A DNA stretch of 17,401 nucleotides from GJ-E10 sp035625725 (GTDB taxonomy: Bacteria; Pseudomonadota; Gammaproteobacteria; Burkholderiales; Burkholderiaceae_F), in contig DASPPB010000027.1 of the NCBI GenBank assembly GCA_035625725.1, forward strand, positions 1 through 17,401, given 5' to 3'. Positions 6,367-14,051 of this stretch are shown here, piece by piece (the first letter of the stretch is position 1; each line of letters opens with the position of its first letter). The position numbers and the translations under genes are program-made. The notes beneath the pieces were generated by a model. The model saw nothing but the letters and a program-made list of their open reading frames with translations, was not told the DNA's origin and did no database searches.

Positions 6367-8775
6367 ATGCCTGACACCAACGTCGTAGCGCGCGAGCGCG
6401 CGGACCAGCTTCAGGGAATGGGCTGCTCGAGAAAGCGCAAGGAGGACGCGCGCTTTATCCGCGGCAAGGGAACCTACGTGGACGACATCCAGCTGCCCGG
6501 AATGCTCTTCGGGGCGATGGTGCGCAGCCCCTACGCGCATGCCCGCATCAAATCCATCAACAAGGCCAAAGCGCTGGCCGTGCCCGGTGTGGTCGCCGTG
6601 CTCGTTGCCGACGATCTCAAACCCGTAAACCTGGCTTGGATGCCTACCCTTGGCGGCGACGTGCAGGCGGTACTGGCCGACAAGAAGGTCTGCTTCCAGT
6701 ACCAGGAGGTGGCCTTTGTCGTGGCCGCTGACCGCTATGCGGCAGCCGACGGCGCCGAAGCCGTCGAGGTCGACTACGAGGAGCTGCCCGCCATCGTCGA
6801 TCCGCGCCGCGCGCTGGACAAAGGCGCGCCCGTCATCCGCGAGGACATTGCGGACAAGACCGAGGTGGGACACGGCCCACGCACGCATCCCAATCACATC
6901 TTCACGTGGGAAGCGGGCGACAAGGCGGGCACCGACGCGGTCTTTGCGAGTGCGCCCGTGACCGTGCGCCAGGAGATTTTGAACCCGCGCGTGCATCCCT
7001 GTCCGCTGGAGACCTGCGGCTGCGTGGCCTCCTTTGACAAACCCACCGGACAGCTCACGGTGTACATGACCTCGCAGGCGCCGCACATCGTGCGCACGGT
7101 CGCCTCCCTGCTCTCGGGCATTGCCGAGGCCAAGATCCGCATCGTGGGCGGCGACATCGGCGGGGGCTTCGGCAACAAGGTGCCGGTCTACCCCGGCTAC
7201 GTGGCGGCCATCGTGGCCTCGATCGTCACCGGCGTGCCGATCAAGTGGATCGAATCGCGAATCGAAAACATCTCCACGACCGGCTTCGCGCGCGATTACC
7301 ACGGCGTGGGCGAGCTCGCGGCGGACAAGGACGGGCGCATTCGGGGCCTGCGCTTCACTGCGCTTGCCGACCACGGCGCGTTCAACGCCCACGTGTCGGC
7401 CACCAAGTTTCCGGCGGGGCTGTTTAGCATCTGCACGGGTTCCTACGACATTGCCAAGGCCTACTGCCGGGTCGACGCCGTGTACACCAACAAGGCACCG
7501 GGCGGGGTGGCCTACCGCTGTTCGCTGCGCGTCACCGAAGCCGTCTACCTCATCGAGCGGATGATCGACGTGCTGGCGCAAAAGCTGGGCATCGACAAGG
7601 CCGAAATCCGCCGGCGCAATTTCGTCAAGGCCGAGCAGTTTCCGTACGTGACCGCCTTTGGCTGGACGCTCGACAGCGGCAACTACCACCAGGCATTGGA
7701 CAAGGTGCTCAAGGCCGTCGATTACGAGGCATTGCGCAGGGAGCAGGCGCAAAAGCGTGCCCGGGGAGAGTTGATGGGTATCGGCATCTCGACGTTCACC
7801 GAGATCGTAGGCGCCGGCCCCACCAAGGCCTGCGACATCCTAGGCATCGGGTTGTTCGACAGCTGCGATATCCGCGTGCATCCGACCGGCAGCGTCATCG
7901 CCCGGCTGGGCACGATGAGCCAGGGACAGGGGCACGCGACGACCTACGCGCAGATCATCGCCACGGAGCTCGGGCTGCCCTCCGAGGACATTCAGATCGA
8001 GGAGGGAGACACCGACAAGGCGCCCTACGGCGCGGGCACCTGGGGATCGCGCTCGACCCCGGTGGCGGGCGCGGCCGCTGCGCGCGCCGCGCGCAAAATC
8101 ATGGACAAGGCAAAGAAGATCGCGGCGCACCTCCTCGAGGTGGGCGAAGGCGACCTGGAGTGGGAGGTCGATCGCTTCCGGGTCAAAGGAAACCCGAGCG
8201 AGGGCAAAACCATGAAGGAGATCTGCATGGCCGCGCACGGCAGCAACCTGCCCGCGGGCATGGAGCAGGGGCTAAATGCCGTGGAGTACTACGACCCGCC
8301 CAACCTGACCTTTCCCTTCGGAGCATACGTCTGCGTGGTGGACATCGACCGCTTCACCGGGGAGACCCACGTGCGACGCTTTTATGCGCTCGATGATTGC
8401 GGCACGAGGATCAACCCGATGATCATCGAGGGCCAGATCCACGGCGGCCTGACGGAAGCCTTCGCCGTGGCAATGGGCCAGGCGATGCCATTTGACGAGA
8501 ACGGCAACCATCTGGGCAACACCCTGTTGGATTACTTCCTGCCCACGTCCATGGAGGCGCCGAAGTGGGAGACCGATTGGACCGTGACCCCGTCGCCGCA
8601 CCATCCGATCGGGGCCAAGGGCGTGGCCGAGTCTCCCCACGTGGGCGGCATACCGTGCTTTTCCAATGCGGTCATGGATGCCTTTGCGCATCTGGGGGTC
8701 ACGCACATGGACATGCCGCATACCTCGTTTCGCGTGTGGCAACAGTGCAACGCGCTGGGCATCGACAAGCGCTAG
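6367..8775 (+). CDS. coxL: Aerobic carbon monoxide dehydrogenase, large (Mo-Cu) subunit, form I
   Basis: The catalytic subunit oxidising CO + H2O to CO2, two protons and two electrons at a Cu-S-Mo centre bound to molybdopterin cytosine dinucleotide. It has 802 residues (Oligotropha CoxL 809). The active-site loop is VAYRCSLR, with Cys385 as the copper-binding cysteine; form II enzymes have AYRGAGR instead, so this is form I-like, although the usual Phe of AYXCSFR is Leu387. Other hallmarks are VHPCPLETC, GGDIGGGFGNK, SQGQGH, DDCGTRINPMI and KGVAESPHVGG, with Glu755 matching the catalytic glutamate (Oligotropha Glu763). The start is ATG 6367, preceded by GGGAGA. Frame 1 is open further upstream to 6136, but that part overlaps coxS and is not coding. 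Confidence 0.96.
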   Translation: MPDTNVVARERADQLQGMGCSRKRKEDARFIRGKGTYVDDIQLPGMLFGAMVRSPYAHARIKSINKAKALAVPGVVAVLVADDLKPVNLAWMPTLGGDVQAVLADKKVCFQYQEVAFVVAADRYAAADGAEAVEVDYEELPAIVDPRRALDKGAPVIREDIADKTEVGHGPRTHPNHIFTWEAGDKAGTDAVFASAPVTVRQEILNPRVHPCPLETCGCVASFDKPTGQLTVYMTSQAPHIVRTVASLLSGIAEAKIRIVGGDIGGGFGNKVPVYPGYVAAIVASIVTGVPIKWIESRIENISTTGFARDYHGVGELAADKDGRIRGLRFTALADHGAFNAHVSATKFPAGLFSICTGSYDIAKAYCRVDAVYTNKAPGGVAYRCSLRVTEAVYLIERMIDVLAQKLGIDKAEIRRRNFVKAEQFPYVTAFGWTLDSGNYHQALDKVLKAVDYEALRREQAQKRARGELMGIGISTFTEIVGAGPTKACDILGIGLFDSCDIRVHPTGSVIARLGTMSQGQGHATTYAQIIATELGLPSEDIQIEEGDTDKAPYGAGTWGSRSTPVAGAAAARAARKIMDKAKKIAAHLLEVGEGDLEWEVDRFRVKGNPSEGKTMKEICMAAHGSNLPAGMEQGLNAVEYYDPPNLTFPFGAYVCVVDIDRFTGETHVRRFYALDDCGTRINPMIIEGQIHGGLTEAFAVAMGQAMPFDENGNHLGNTLLDYFLPTSMEAPKWETDWTVTPSPHHPIGAKGVAESPHVGGIPCFSNAVMDAFAHLGVTHMDMPHTSFRVWQQCNALGIDKR

Positions 8776-8798
8776 CGACGAGCGCGCTCTGGCGTCCC

Positions 8799-9404
8799 AT
8801 GAAAGTCGAGCTCGAGCGCTCCTTTCCCATGGCGGCGAGCGCCGAGGCCGTCTGGCGAGTGCTGCAAAACGTCGAGGCCGTCGCGGGCTGCATGCCGGGC
8901 GCCAAGATCGCGGAGCGCATCGACGAGCGCCACTTCAAGGGCACGGTGAGCGTGCGGGTGGGGCCGGCGACCATGACGTTTCGCGGCGACGTCGAGGTCA
9001 GGGACGTGGATGCGGCCGCTCGCAGCCTGCGGCTGGTGGGCAAGGGCACCGACAGCACGGGGACCTCGGGCGCCTCGATGGATCTGGCGGCAAGCGTGCA
9101 GGGCGCGGGCGCGGAGAGCGTACTGGTAGGCAAGAGCGAAGTCGCCATGAGCGGCAAGGCGGCCGCCTTTGGCGGGCGCCTGATGAACACCGTGGCCGAC
9201 CAGGTGCTCAAGCAATTCGCGGCCAACTTCGCCGCGCTCGTGGCGCAAGCGCCGGCCGAATCGGCGCCAGGCGCTGCCTCGGAAGCACCCGGGCCTCGGG
9301 ACGGCGCGAACCCCGCGTCGAGCCGGCCGCTCAACGCGCTGGGCCTGCTGTGGGCGATCATCAAGGACTGGCTGCGCGGGCTCTTCGGCAGGAGCGCGGC
9401 GTGA
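8799..9404 (+). CDS. coxG: CoxG, SRPBCC-family membrane-anchoring protein of CODH
   Basis: A 201-residue protein with an SRPBCC/START-like lipid-binding domain (about residues 1-150, with the family segment GCMPGAKI near residue 30), a Pro/Ala/Ser-rich disordered linker, and a hydrophobic-amphipathic C-terminal tail (LNALGLLWAIIKDWLRGLFG, residues ~178-197). Known family members recruit CODH to the cytoplasmic membrane and help transfer electrons to quinone. The domain order here (cavity, linker, membrane tail) fits that role. The start is ATG 8799, 23 bases after coxL, without a strong ribosome site. An in-frame ATG at 8565 inside coxL is rejected because the added residues are a coxL shadow. 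Confidence 0.88.
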   Translation: MKVELERSFPMAASAEAVWRVLQNVEAVAGCMPGAKIAERIDERHFKGTVSVRVGPATMTFRGDVEVRDVDAAARSLRLVGKGTDSTGTSGASMDLAASVQGAGAESVLVGKSEVAMSGKAAAFGGRLMNTVADQVLKQFAANFAALVAQAPAESAPGAASEAPGPRDGANPASSRPLNALGLLWAIIKDWLRGLFGRSAA

Positions 9405-9462
9405 GCGCGAGGAGGCCGCCGCCCCGGCCCTAGAGGCCCGCTGCGGGGGTGCGTCGCCACGC

Positions 9463-10350
9463 ATGCGCGCATTCGACGAAACCGAAGAGCTCATCGGCCG
9501 GCTCGAGCAGGCGGGCTACATCGCCGAGCGCAGCCTCGCGGTGAGCCTGCTGCTCATGGCGCAGCTCGAGCGCCCCCTGCTCGTCGAGGGCGATGCCGGC
9601 GTGGGCAAGACGCAAATCGCCAAGGCGCTGGCCGAGGCCAATGGCTGCGAGCTGTTGCGGCTGCAGTGCTACGAGGGCCTCGATGTCAACGCGGCAGTCT
9701 ACGAGTGGAACTATCAGCGGCAGCTGCTCGCCATCAAGATGCGCGAGACGGAAAACACCTCGCTCGCGGAAAAAGAGCGGCACGTCTTTAGCGAGGAGTA
9801 CCTGCTGCAGCGCCCCTTGCTGCAGGCCATCCGCCGCGCACGCGCGCCCGTGCTGCTCATCGACGAAATCGACCGGGCCGACGAGCAGTTCGAGGCCTAC
9901 CTGCTCGAGGTGCTGTCGGATTACCAAATCAGCATCCCGGAGCTGGGCACTGTCCGGGCGCAGAGCATTCCGCTGGTCGTGCTGACTTCCAACGGCACGC
10001 GCGAGCTCAGCGACGCCCTGCGCCGCCGCTGCCTGTACCACTACCTCGATTATCCCAACTACGAGAAGGAGTTGCGCATCGTCCTGCGACGCGTGCCGGG
10101 CATCGAAGAGCGCCTGGCCGGGCAGATCGTGACCTTCGTGCAAAAGCTCCGCGCCGAGGACCTGCAAAAGCGGCCCGGCACGGCCGAGACCCTCGATTGG
10201 GCGGCCGCACTCGTGCGCATGCGCGTGGCCTCACTCGACGCAGACCCGCAGTTTCTCGCCGACACGATGGTGTGCCTGCTCAAGACCCGCGAAGACCGGG
10301 CCGCGGTGCCGCCCAGTGTGGCCGCGCGTTTGCTGGCGCAATCGACATGA
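9463..10350 (+). CDS. coxD: CoxD, MoxR-type AAA+ ATPase for CODH maturation
   Basis: A 295-residue AAA+ ATPase, the same length I recall for Oligotropha CoxD. Walker A is GDAGVGKT (residues 43-50), Walker B LLIDEID with D134-E135, and sensor 1 is VVLTSNGTRELSD, the MoxR subfamily pattern. Genetic work on Oligotropha places CoxD in post-translational assembly of the Cu-S-Mo cluster, probably sulfuration of the bound molybdenum cofactor, acting as a chaperone with CoxE. Its stop overlaps the next start as ATGA, so coxD and coxE are likely translated in a coupled way. The start ATG 9463 has no clear Shine-Dalgarno sequence, but an in-frame alternative is lacking. Confidence 0.92.
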   Translation: MRAFDETEELIGRLEQAGYIAERSLAVSLLLMAQLERPLLVEGDAGVGKTQIAKALAEANGCELLRLQCYEGLDVNAAVYEWNYQRQLLAIKMRETENTSLAEKERHVFSEEYLLQRPLLQAIRRARAPVLLIDEIDRADEQFEAYLLEVLSDYQISIPELGTVRAQSIPLVVLTSNGTRELSDALRRRCLYHYLDYPNYEKELRIVLRRVPGIEERLAGQIVTFVQKLRAEDLQKRPGTAETLDWAAALVRMRVASLDADPQFLADTMVCLLKTREDRAAVPPSVAARLLAQST

Positions 10351-11528
10351 ACCGGCAAGATTTGGCGGTTGCGCACGAACCGTCGGCACGCGAGCGCGCG
10401 ATGCTCGCGGGCCGGGTGGTCGAATTCGTGCGCGTGGCGCGCACCGAGCATTTCCGCGTCGGCATTCAGGAAGCCATTGACGCACTGAAAGTGGCGCAAT
10501 GCGTGGACATCCTCGAAGAGCGCCAGTTGCGCTGGGCGCTGCGTGCGCTGCTGTGTTCCAATCCGGCCGACTGGAAGAACTTCGATGCACTGTTCGACCG
10601 CTACTGGCAGCAGCCCGGCGCCGACGCGGTCCAGATCACCGTGGGAGGCGAACTGCCGCGTCCACGGGCCACGGCGGGCGGTACGCGTGCGCCCGAGGTC
10701 CCGCATGCCGCGGCGCAGCCGCCTGCGCGCGAGCGCCGCGAGCTCGATGCGCTGCGCGTCGGCGCCAGTCCCCACGAGGCCATGACGCGCAGCGACTTTC
10801 GGCTGACGCAGCTCAACGAAGACACCTACCCGCTGGAGCAGTGGATCGAGTCGCTGGCCCGGCGCATGCGCAGGCGGCTGCTGCGCCGGCACCACGTGCG
10901 CAATCTGGGGCGCCGGGTCCACCTGCGCCGCACGCTGCGGCGCAGCCTCCCCTTTGGCGGTCTGCCGCTGGAACTTGCCTACCACGAGCGGCGCCGTGAG
11001 CTGCCTCGGCTGGTGCTGCTCGTCGACATCAGCCGATCGATGAACGCGTACAGCTACTTCTTCTTGCGCTTTGCGCGCGGCATCCTCGACGCGTTCCAGA
11101 ACACGGAAGCCTTTGCTTTTCATACGCGCCTGGTGCATATCGCCGATACGTTGCGCGAACCCGACCGCCAGCGTCTCAAGGACAAGCTCGCCTGGATCGC
11201 GGCCGGATGGGGCGGCGGCACCCGCATCGGCGAGAGTCTGCAGGCGTTTAACCGCGAGTACGCGCGGCGGCTCGTCGATTCGCGCACCTTCGTGTTTATT
11301 CTGAGCGACGGCTACGACACCGGCGCACCCGAACTGCTGGGCGAGCAGTTGCGGCGCCTGCGCGCGCGGGCCAAGCGCATTGTTTGGTTGAACCCACTAC
11401 TCGGGCGCGCGGACTACGCCCCGATAGCGGTCGGCATGCAGGCCGCCCTTCCCCATCTTGACTTGCTTGCACCAGCGCACAACCTGCACAGCCTGATGCG
11501 CATCGAAGACATGCTGCTGCGCCTATAG
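10347..11528 (+). CDS. coxE: CoxE, VWA-domain protein for CODH maturation
   Basis: A 393-residue protein with a C-terminal von Willebrand factor A domain carrying an intact metal-ion-dependent adhesion site: DISRS (residues 227-231), a GGGTRIG threonine loop, and the downstream aspartate in LSDGYDTG. The N-terminal half is Arg-rich and helical, with no recognised catalytic motif. VWA proteins pair with MoxR ATPases as adaptor and motor, so CoxE is expected to direct CoxD to apo-CODH during copper/sulfur insertion. It starts at ATG 10347, overlapping the coxD stop by four bases. In-frame extension to 10197 lies wholly within coxD and is not supported. It is followed after 11 bases by the XdhC-YHS gene. 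Confidence 0.92.
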   Translation: MNRQDLAVAHEPSARERAMLAGRVVEFVRVARTEHFRVGIQEAIDALKVAQCVDILEERQLRWALRALLCSNPADWKNFDALFDRYWQQPGADAVQITVGGELPRPRATAGGTRAPEVPHAAAQPPARERRELDALRVGASPHEAMTRSDFRLTQLNEDTYPLEQWIESLARRMRRRLLRRHHVRNLGRRVHLRRTLRRSLPFGGLPLELAYHERRRELPRLVLLVDISRSMNAYSYFFLRFARGILDAFQNTEAFAFHTRLVHIADTLREPDRQRLKDKLAWIAAGWGGGTRIGESLQAFNREYARRLVDSRTFVFILSDGYDTGAPELLGEQLRRLRARAKRIVWLNPLLGRADYAPIAVGMQAALPHLDLLAPAHNLHSLMRIEDMLLRL

Positions 11529-11539
11529 GGGTGAGGCCG

Positions 11540-12571
11540 ATGCCGCCGTCCACTACAACCGAAGAACCTCGCGCACCCGACACCGAAGTGGCGGGACAGG
11601 CCCCGGCGAGCGAAGATCTGCTTGCCTTGGCGCAGCAGTTGCGGGCGCAGGGCGAAGCCTTCGCCATGGTGACCGTGGTGCGCGCGGTGGCGCCCACTTC
11701 CACCAAGGCCGGTGCGCAGGCGCTTGTGCGCGCCGACGGCACGTTGCACGGCTGGATCGGCGGAGGCTGCACCCGACAGGTGGTCGCCGACGCGGCCCTC
11801 GAGGCCCTGCGAGAGGGTGCGCCGCGACTCTTGCATCTGGGCAACGACGAGCTGCCGGTTCCAGACGACGTCGAGTCGCACCGGATGCCCTGCGCAAGCA
11901 ACGGCGAAATCGAGCTCTTCGTGCATCCCTACGTTGCGGCGCCGCTTCTCGTCGTGCTGGGCGCAACGCCAGCGGCGGCATGCGCGCGCACCTTTGCGGC
12001 GCAAATCGGATTTCGCGTAGCAAGCCGCTGCGAGGGAGTCACGCCGCAGCTCGCACTGGTGGCCACGCAGGGCGATGGCGACGAGGCGGCGCTGCGCGAG
12101 GCGCTCGCGAGCACTGCAGGTCGCGTGCTGCTCATTGCCAGTGCGCGCAAGGCCCAGACGCTGCGCGAGGCGATGCTTGCGCAAGGAATCGGTGCGCAGC
12201 GCTTGGGCGCGCTCGAGGCGCCCGCGGGACCGGACATCGGCGCACGAACTCCGGCACAGATTGCGCTGGCAGCGGTAGCCGGCGCGCTGTCGTTTTGGCA
12301 GCGCGGCACGGGCGCCAGAGCGCCGGCCCTGGCCGCGGCGGCGCCCGCCGCCCCCGCGCAGGTCGCACGGCGCGAGGCCCAACGCGTCGCTGATCCGGTC
12401 TGCGGCATGCTGGTCGACACCGCGCAGGCGCGTCACACGGTCCAACACGAGGGTGCGCGGTACTATTTTTGCTGCGAAGGCTGCCGCCAGGCGTTCGAGC
12501 GCGAGCCTGCGCGCTATCGTGCGCGGCGTGCCGAACCGCACCTGCGCGTGCCCACGGGAGCGAATTCATGA
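11540..12571 (+). CDS. coxF: CoxF/XdhC-family maturation protein fused to a C-terminal YHS domain
   Basis: A 343-residue protein. The N-terminal XdhC/CoxI domain is recognised by AMVTVVRAVAPTSTKAGAQ and GWIGGGCTRQVV. A central XdhC C-terminal-like region has a degraded Rossmann glycine motif (VVLGATPAAA in place of GAGHVA) and ends in DIGARTPAQIAL. After an Ala/Pro linker comes a YHS domain (about 283-330): DPVCGM with C288, then YYFCCEGCRQAF with C311, C312 and C315, a metal-binding pattern also seen in copper-transport proteins. XdhC proteins carry molybdenum cofactor for sulfuration, and Oligotropha CoxF is needed to complete the Cu-containing cluster. The YHS part could bind copper; that is inference. 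Start ATG 11540 lies behind AGGGGTGAGG; GTG 11531 is an alternative. The gene symbol rests on position and family. Confidence 0.82.
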   Translation: MPPSTTTEEPRAPDTEVAGQAPASEDLLALAQQLRAQGEAFAMVTVVRAVAPTSTKAGAQALVRADGTLHGWIGGGCTRQVVADAALEALREGAPRLLHLGNDELPVPDDVESHRMPCASNGEIELFVHPYVAAPLLVVLGATPAAACARTFAAQIGFRVASRCEGVTPQLALVATQGDGDEAALREALASTAGRVLLIASARKAQTLREAMLAQGIGAQRLGALEAPAGPDIGARTPAQIALAAVAGALSFWQRGTGARAPALAAAAPAAPAQVARREAQRVADPVCGMLVDTAQARHTVQHEGARYYFCCEGCRQAFEREPARYRARRAEPHLRVPTGANS

Positions 12572-13212
12572 GCGGCGCACGGACGCGATTTTCGGCCATC
12601 GTGCTGGCTGCCGGAACATCCTCGCGCATGCGAGGAGCCCACAAACTGCTGCTTCCCGTCGGCCCCGAGCCTCTCATTCGCCGTACCGTTCGCGCTGTGC
12701 TGCAGGCGCGCCCCCGGGAGCTTGTCGTCGTCACCGGCTTTGGAGAGCACGCGGTCGTGCACGCGCTCGCAGGCCTTCCGGCGCGAATCGCGTTTAACCC
12801 GACCTTCGAAGACGGCCAGATGAGCTCCGTTGCCGCGGGAGCGCGCGCGCTCACCGAAGCCATAGACGTCGTCATGGTGTGCCTGGGCGACATGGCGCTA
12901 CTGACCGGCGCCGATTATTGCGAAGTGCTCGACGCGTTTGCGCGGCTCACCGACCACACCATCCTCGTACCGGTGTACGAAGGCCAGCGCGGCAATCCGG
13001 TGCTCCTTGCCGCTCGACATCTCGCGCAACTTGCTGCGGGCGAGCCCAAATTGGGCTGCCGCAAGCTCATTGCCGATCATCCGCGGGAGGTCTTTGCCTA
13101 CGAAGCCGCGCACGATCGCTTCGTGCTGGACGTGGACACCCCGGAGGACTACGAGGTGCTCGTGCGCCGGATCGCGGCCGAGGAGCAGCCAGCGCAAGTG
13201 GGTGCCGCATGA
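12568..13212 (+). CDS. mocA: MocA-like molybdenum cofactor cytidylyltransferase
   Basis: A 214-residue nucleotidyltransferase of the MobA/MocA fold. It shows the N-terminal nucleotide-binding loop LAAGTSSRMRGAHKLLLP (about residues 13-30, with K26), FEDGQMSSVAAG, the metal-binding aspartate in CLGDMALL, and the C-terminal DVDTPEDYEVL. Such enzymes attach CMP to molybdopterin to make the MCD form of the cofactor that CoxL requires, so placement inside the cox operon makes cytidylyl transfer the likely activity over guanylyl transfer. The start ATG 12568 overlaps the preceding stop (ATGA), and its own stop overlaps the next start the same way, indicating translational coupling on both sides. 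An in-frame ATG at 12469 lies inside the YHS region and is rejected. Confidence 0.87.
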   Translation: MSGARTRFSAIVLAAGTSSRMRGAHKLLLPVGPEPLIRRTVRAVLQARPRELVVVTGFGEHAVVHALAGLPARIAFNPTFEDGQMSSVAAGARALTEAIDVVMVCLGDMALLTGADYCEVLDAFARLTDHTILVPVYEGQRGNPVLLAARHLAQLAAGEPKLGCRKLIADHPREVFAYEAAHDRFVLDVDTPEDYEVLVRRIAAEEQPAQVGAA

Positions 13213-13904
13213 GCCCAACAAATACGTCGCGGCTGGGGCGTGCCGCTTCGAGCGCCGTGGCTGCGGCGGCGCTCCTCGTGCTGCTCGGCTGCGCGTGGCG
13301 TGTTTGCGGGGCGAGCAACACCTCCGATGGGTTGTGGCTGGAGCTCACCATCGGCTTCATCGCGGGCGGATACGTGGCCCTGGGATGGCTTCGGCCCGCG
13401 CGCGTGGGCATTACGGCACCGCAGACGATGTTGCTGCTGGGCGCGGCCGGAATGGTTGCGGGCTTGGGCTGGGATTGCCGCACGGGGGGACTGAACGCAC
13501 TCCTGTCGGTGTGCCAGCCGGGCACGGGGGATTTTGTGCGCGCCGTGCGCCTGCACTGGCATCTGCTGCCCGCCACCCACATAGGGATGGTTGCGGGCGG
13601 TCTGGCGACCGTGCCCTTGCTGCGAAGCCTGCGCCAAGGCTGCCGCCGACAGTTTTGTGCGCGCCTGGTGCAAAACGTGGCCTGCTCGGTATGGATGATC
13701 CTGGGCATGAGCGCCGGATCGTTGGGATTTCTGGACCTTGCAGTCCGGTTTGCGGGCCATGGCGCACCGGCCATGTTGGGCGGAATGTTTGCCGGCATGG
13801 TCTGGGGTATGGTTGGGAGCGTCTGCGTCTACCGGCTGTGGTTCGCGGCGCTTGCGGCGCGCAAGCTGCACTTGCGGGCCCACGAACCCTTAGGCGCCCG
13901 TTGA
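13209..13904 (+). CDS. Uncharacterised six-helix membrane protein at the end of the cox operon
   Basis: I do not recognise this 231-residue protein. Hydrophobic stretches suggest about six transmembrane helices (approx. 15-34, 44-62, 73-88, 119-138, 155-175, 186-210). A histidine-rich segment RLHWHLLPATHIGM (114-127) at the start of the fourth helix has H116, H118, H124 and M127, and eight cysteines are scattered through the protein (C28, C33, C90, C102, C145, C150, C159, C206). These could bind a metal or heme, but nothing proves it. LLGC at 25-28 resembles a lipobox, yet the multi-helix topology argues against a lipoprotein. The start ATG overlaps the mocA stop (ATGA), so it belongs to the operon. 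A role near CODH, for example metal or electron handling in the membrane, is only inferred from position; CoxK-like function is one candidate. Confidence 0.8.
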   Translation: MSPTNTSRLGRAASSAVAAAALLVLLGCAWRVCGASNTSDGLWLELTIGFIAGGYVALGWLRPARVGITAPQTMLLLGAAGMVAGLGWDCRTGGLNALLSVCQPGTGDFVRAVRLHWHLLPATHIGMVAGGLATVPLLRSLRQGCRRQFCARLVQNVACSVWMILGMSAGSLGFLDLAVRFAGHGAPAMLGGMFAGMVWGMVGSVCVYRLWFAALAARKLHLRAHEPLGAR

Positions 13905-13913
13905 ATCGTTCGA

Positions 13914-13931
13914 GCGCCCGCTGCCGGGCGC
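13914..13931 (+). terminator. GC-rich hairpin after the cox operon
   Basis: GCGCCCG, loop CTGC, CGGGCGC form a perfect 7-bp stem starting 10 bases after the last cox-operon stop. A second copy of GCGCCCG lies at 13894-13900, inside the end of the coding region, and could compete for pairing. There is no uridine run, so the hairpin may mark a transcript end or pause and not an intrinsic terminator. Confidence 0.3.
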
Positions 13932-14039
13932 CCGACAACGCGTCGATCGACGGGCAGCGCGCCCTGCGCGCCACACCCGCCGGTGCGCGCGCGCCCGCCG
14001 CCAAGACACACAGACACCCCCGCCAGTGCATCGGCCGCC

Positions 14040-14045
14040 TACAAT
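14040..14045 (+). promoter_or_regulatory. Candidate -10 box of the glucokinase promoter
   Basis: TACAAT matches five of six -10 consensus bases and stands out in a GC-rich 230-base intergenic stretch. No convincing -35 is found at the usual spacing. If used, transcription would start near 14052, exactly at an ATG (see the small upstream reading frame). Confidence 0.35.
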
Positions 14046-14051
14046 TGGCCC

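Noticed and set aside
7507..7530. Possibility that the large subunit is a form II (non-CO) enzyme
   Set aside because: The loop carries Cys385, not the AYRGAGR of form II, and the gene order M-S-L and flanking maturation genes are those of form I.
6256..7752. A 498-codon open frame on the - strand opposite coxS/coxL
   Set aside because: It lies opposite two genes with complete catalytic motifs, has a His/Val/Arg-biased composition typical of antisense GC-rich frames, and shows no family motif.
13894..13934. Repeated GCGCCCG units considered as a repeat element
   Set aside because: Only two direct copies plus one inverted copy in very GC-rich DNA; explained by a local hairpin, with no evidence of a mobile or regulatory repeat family.
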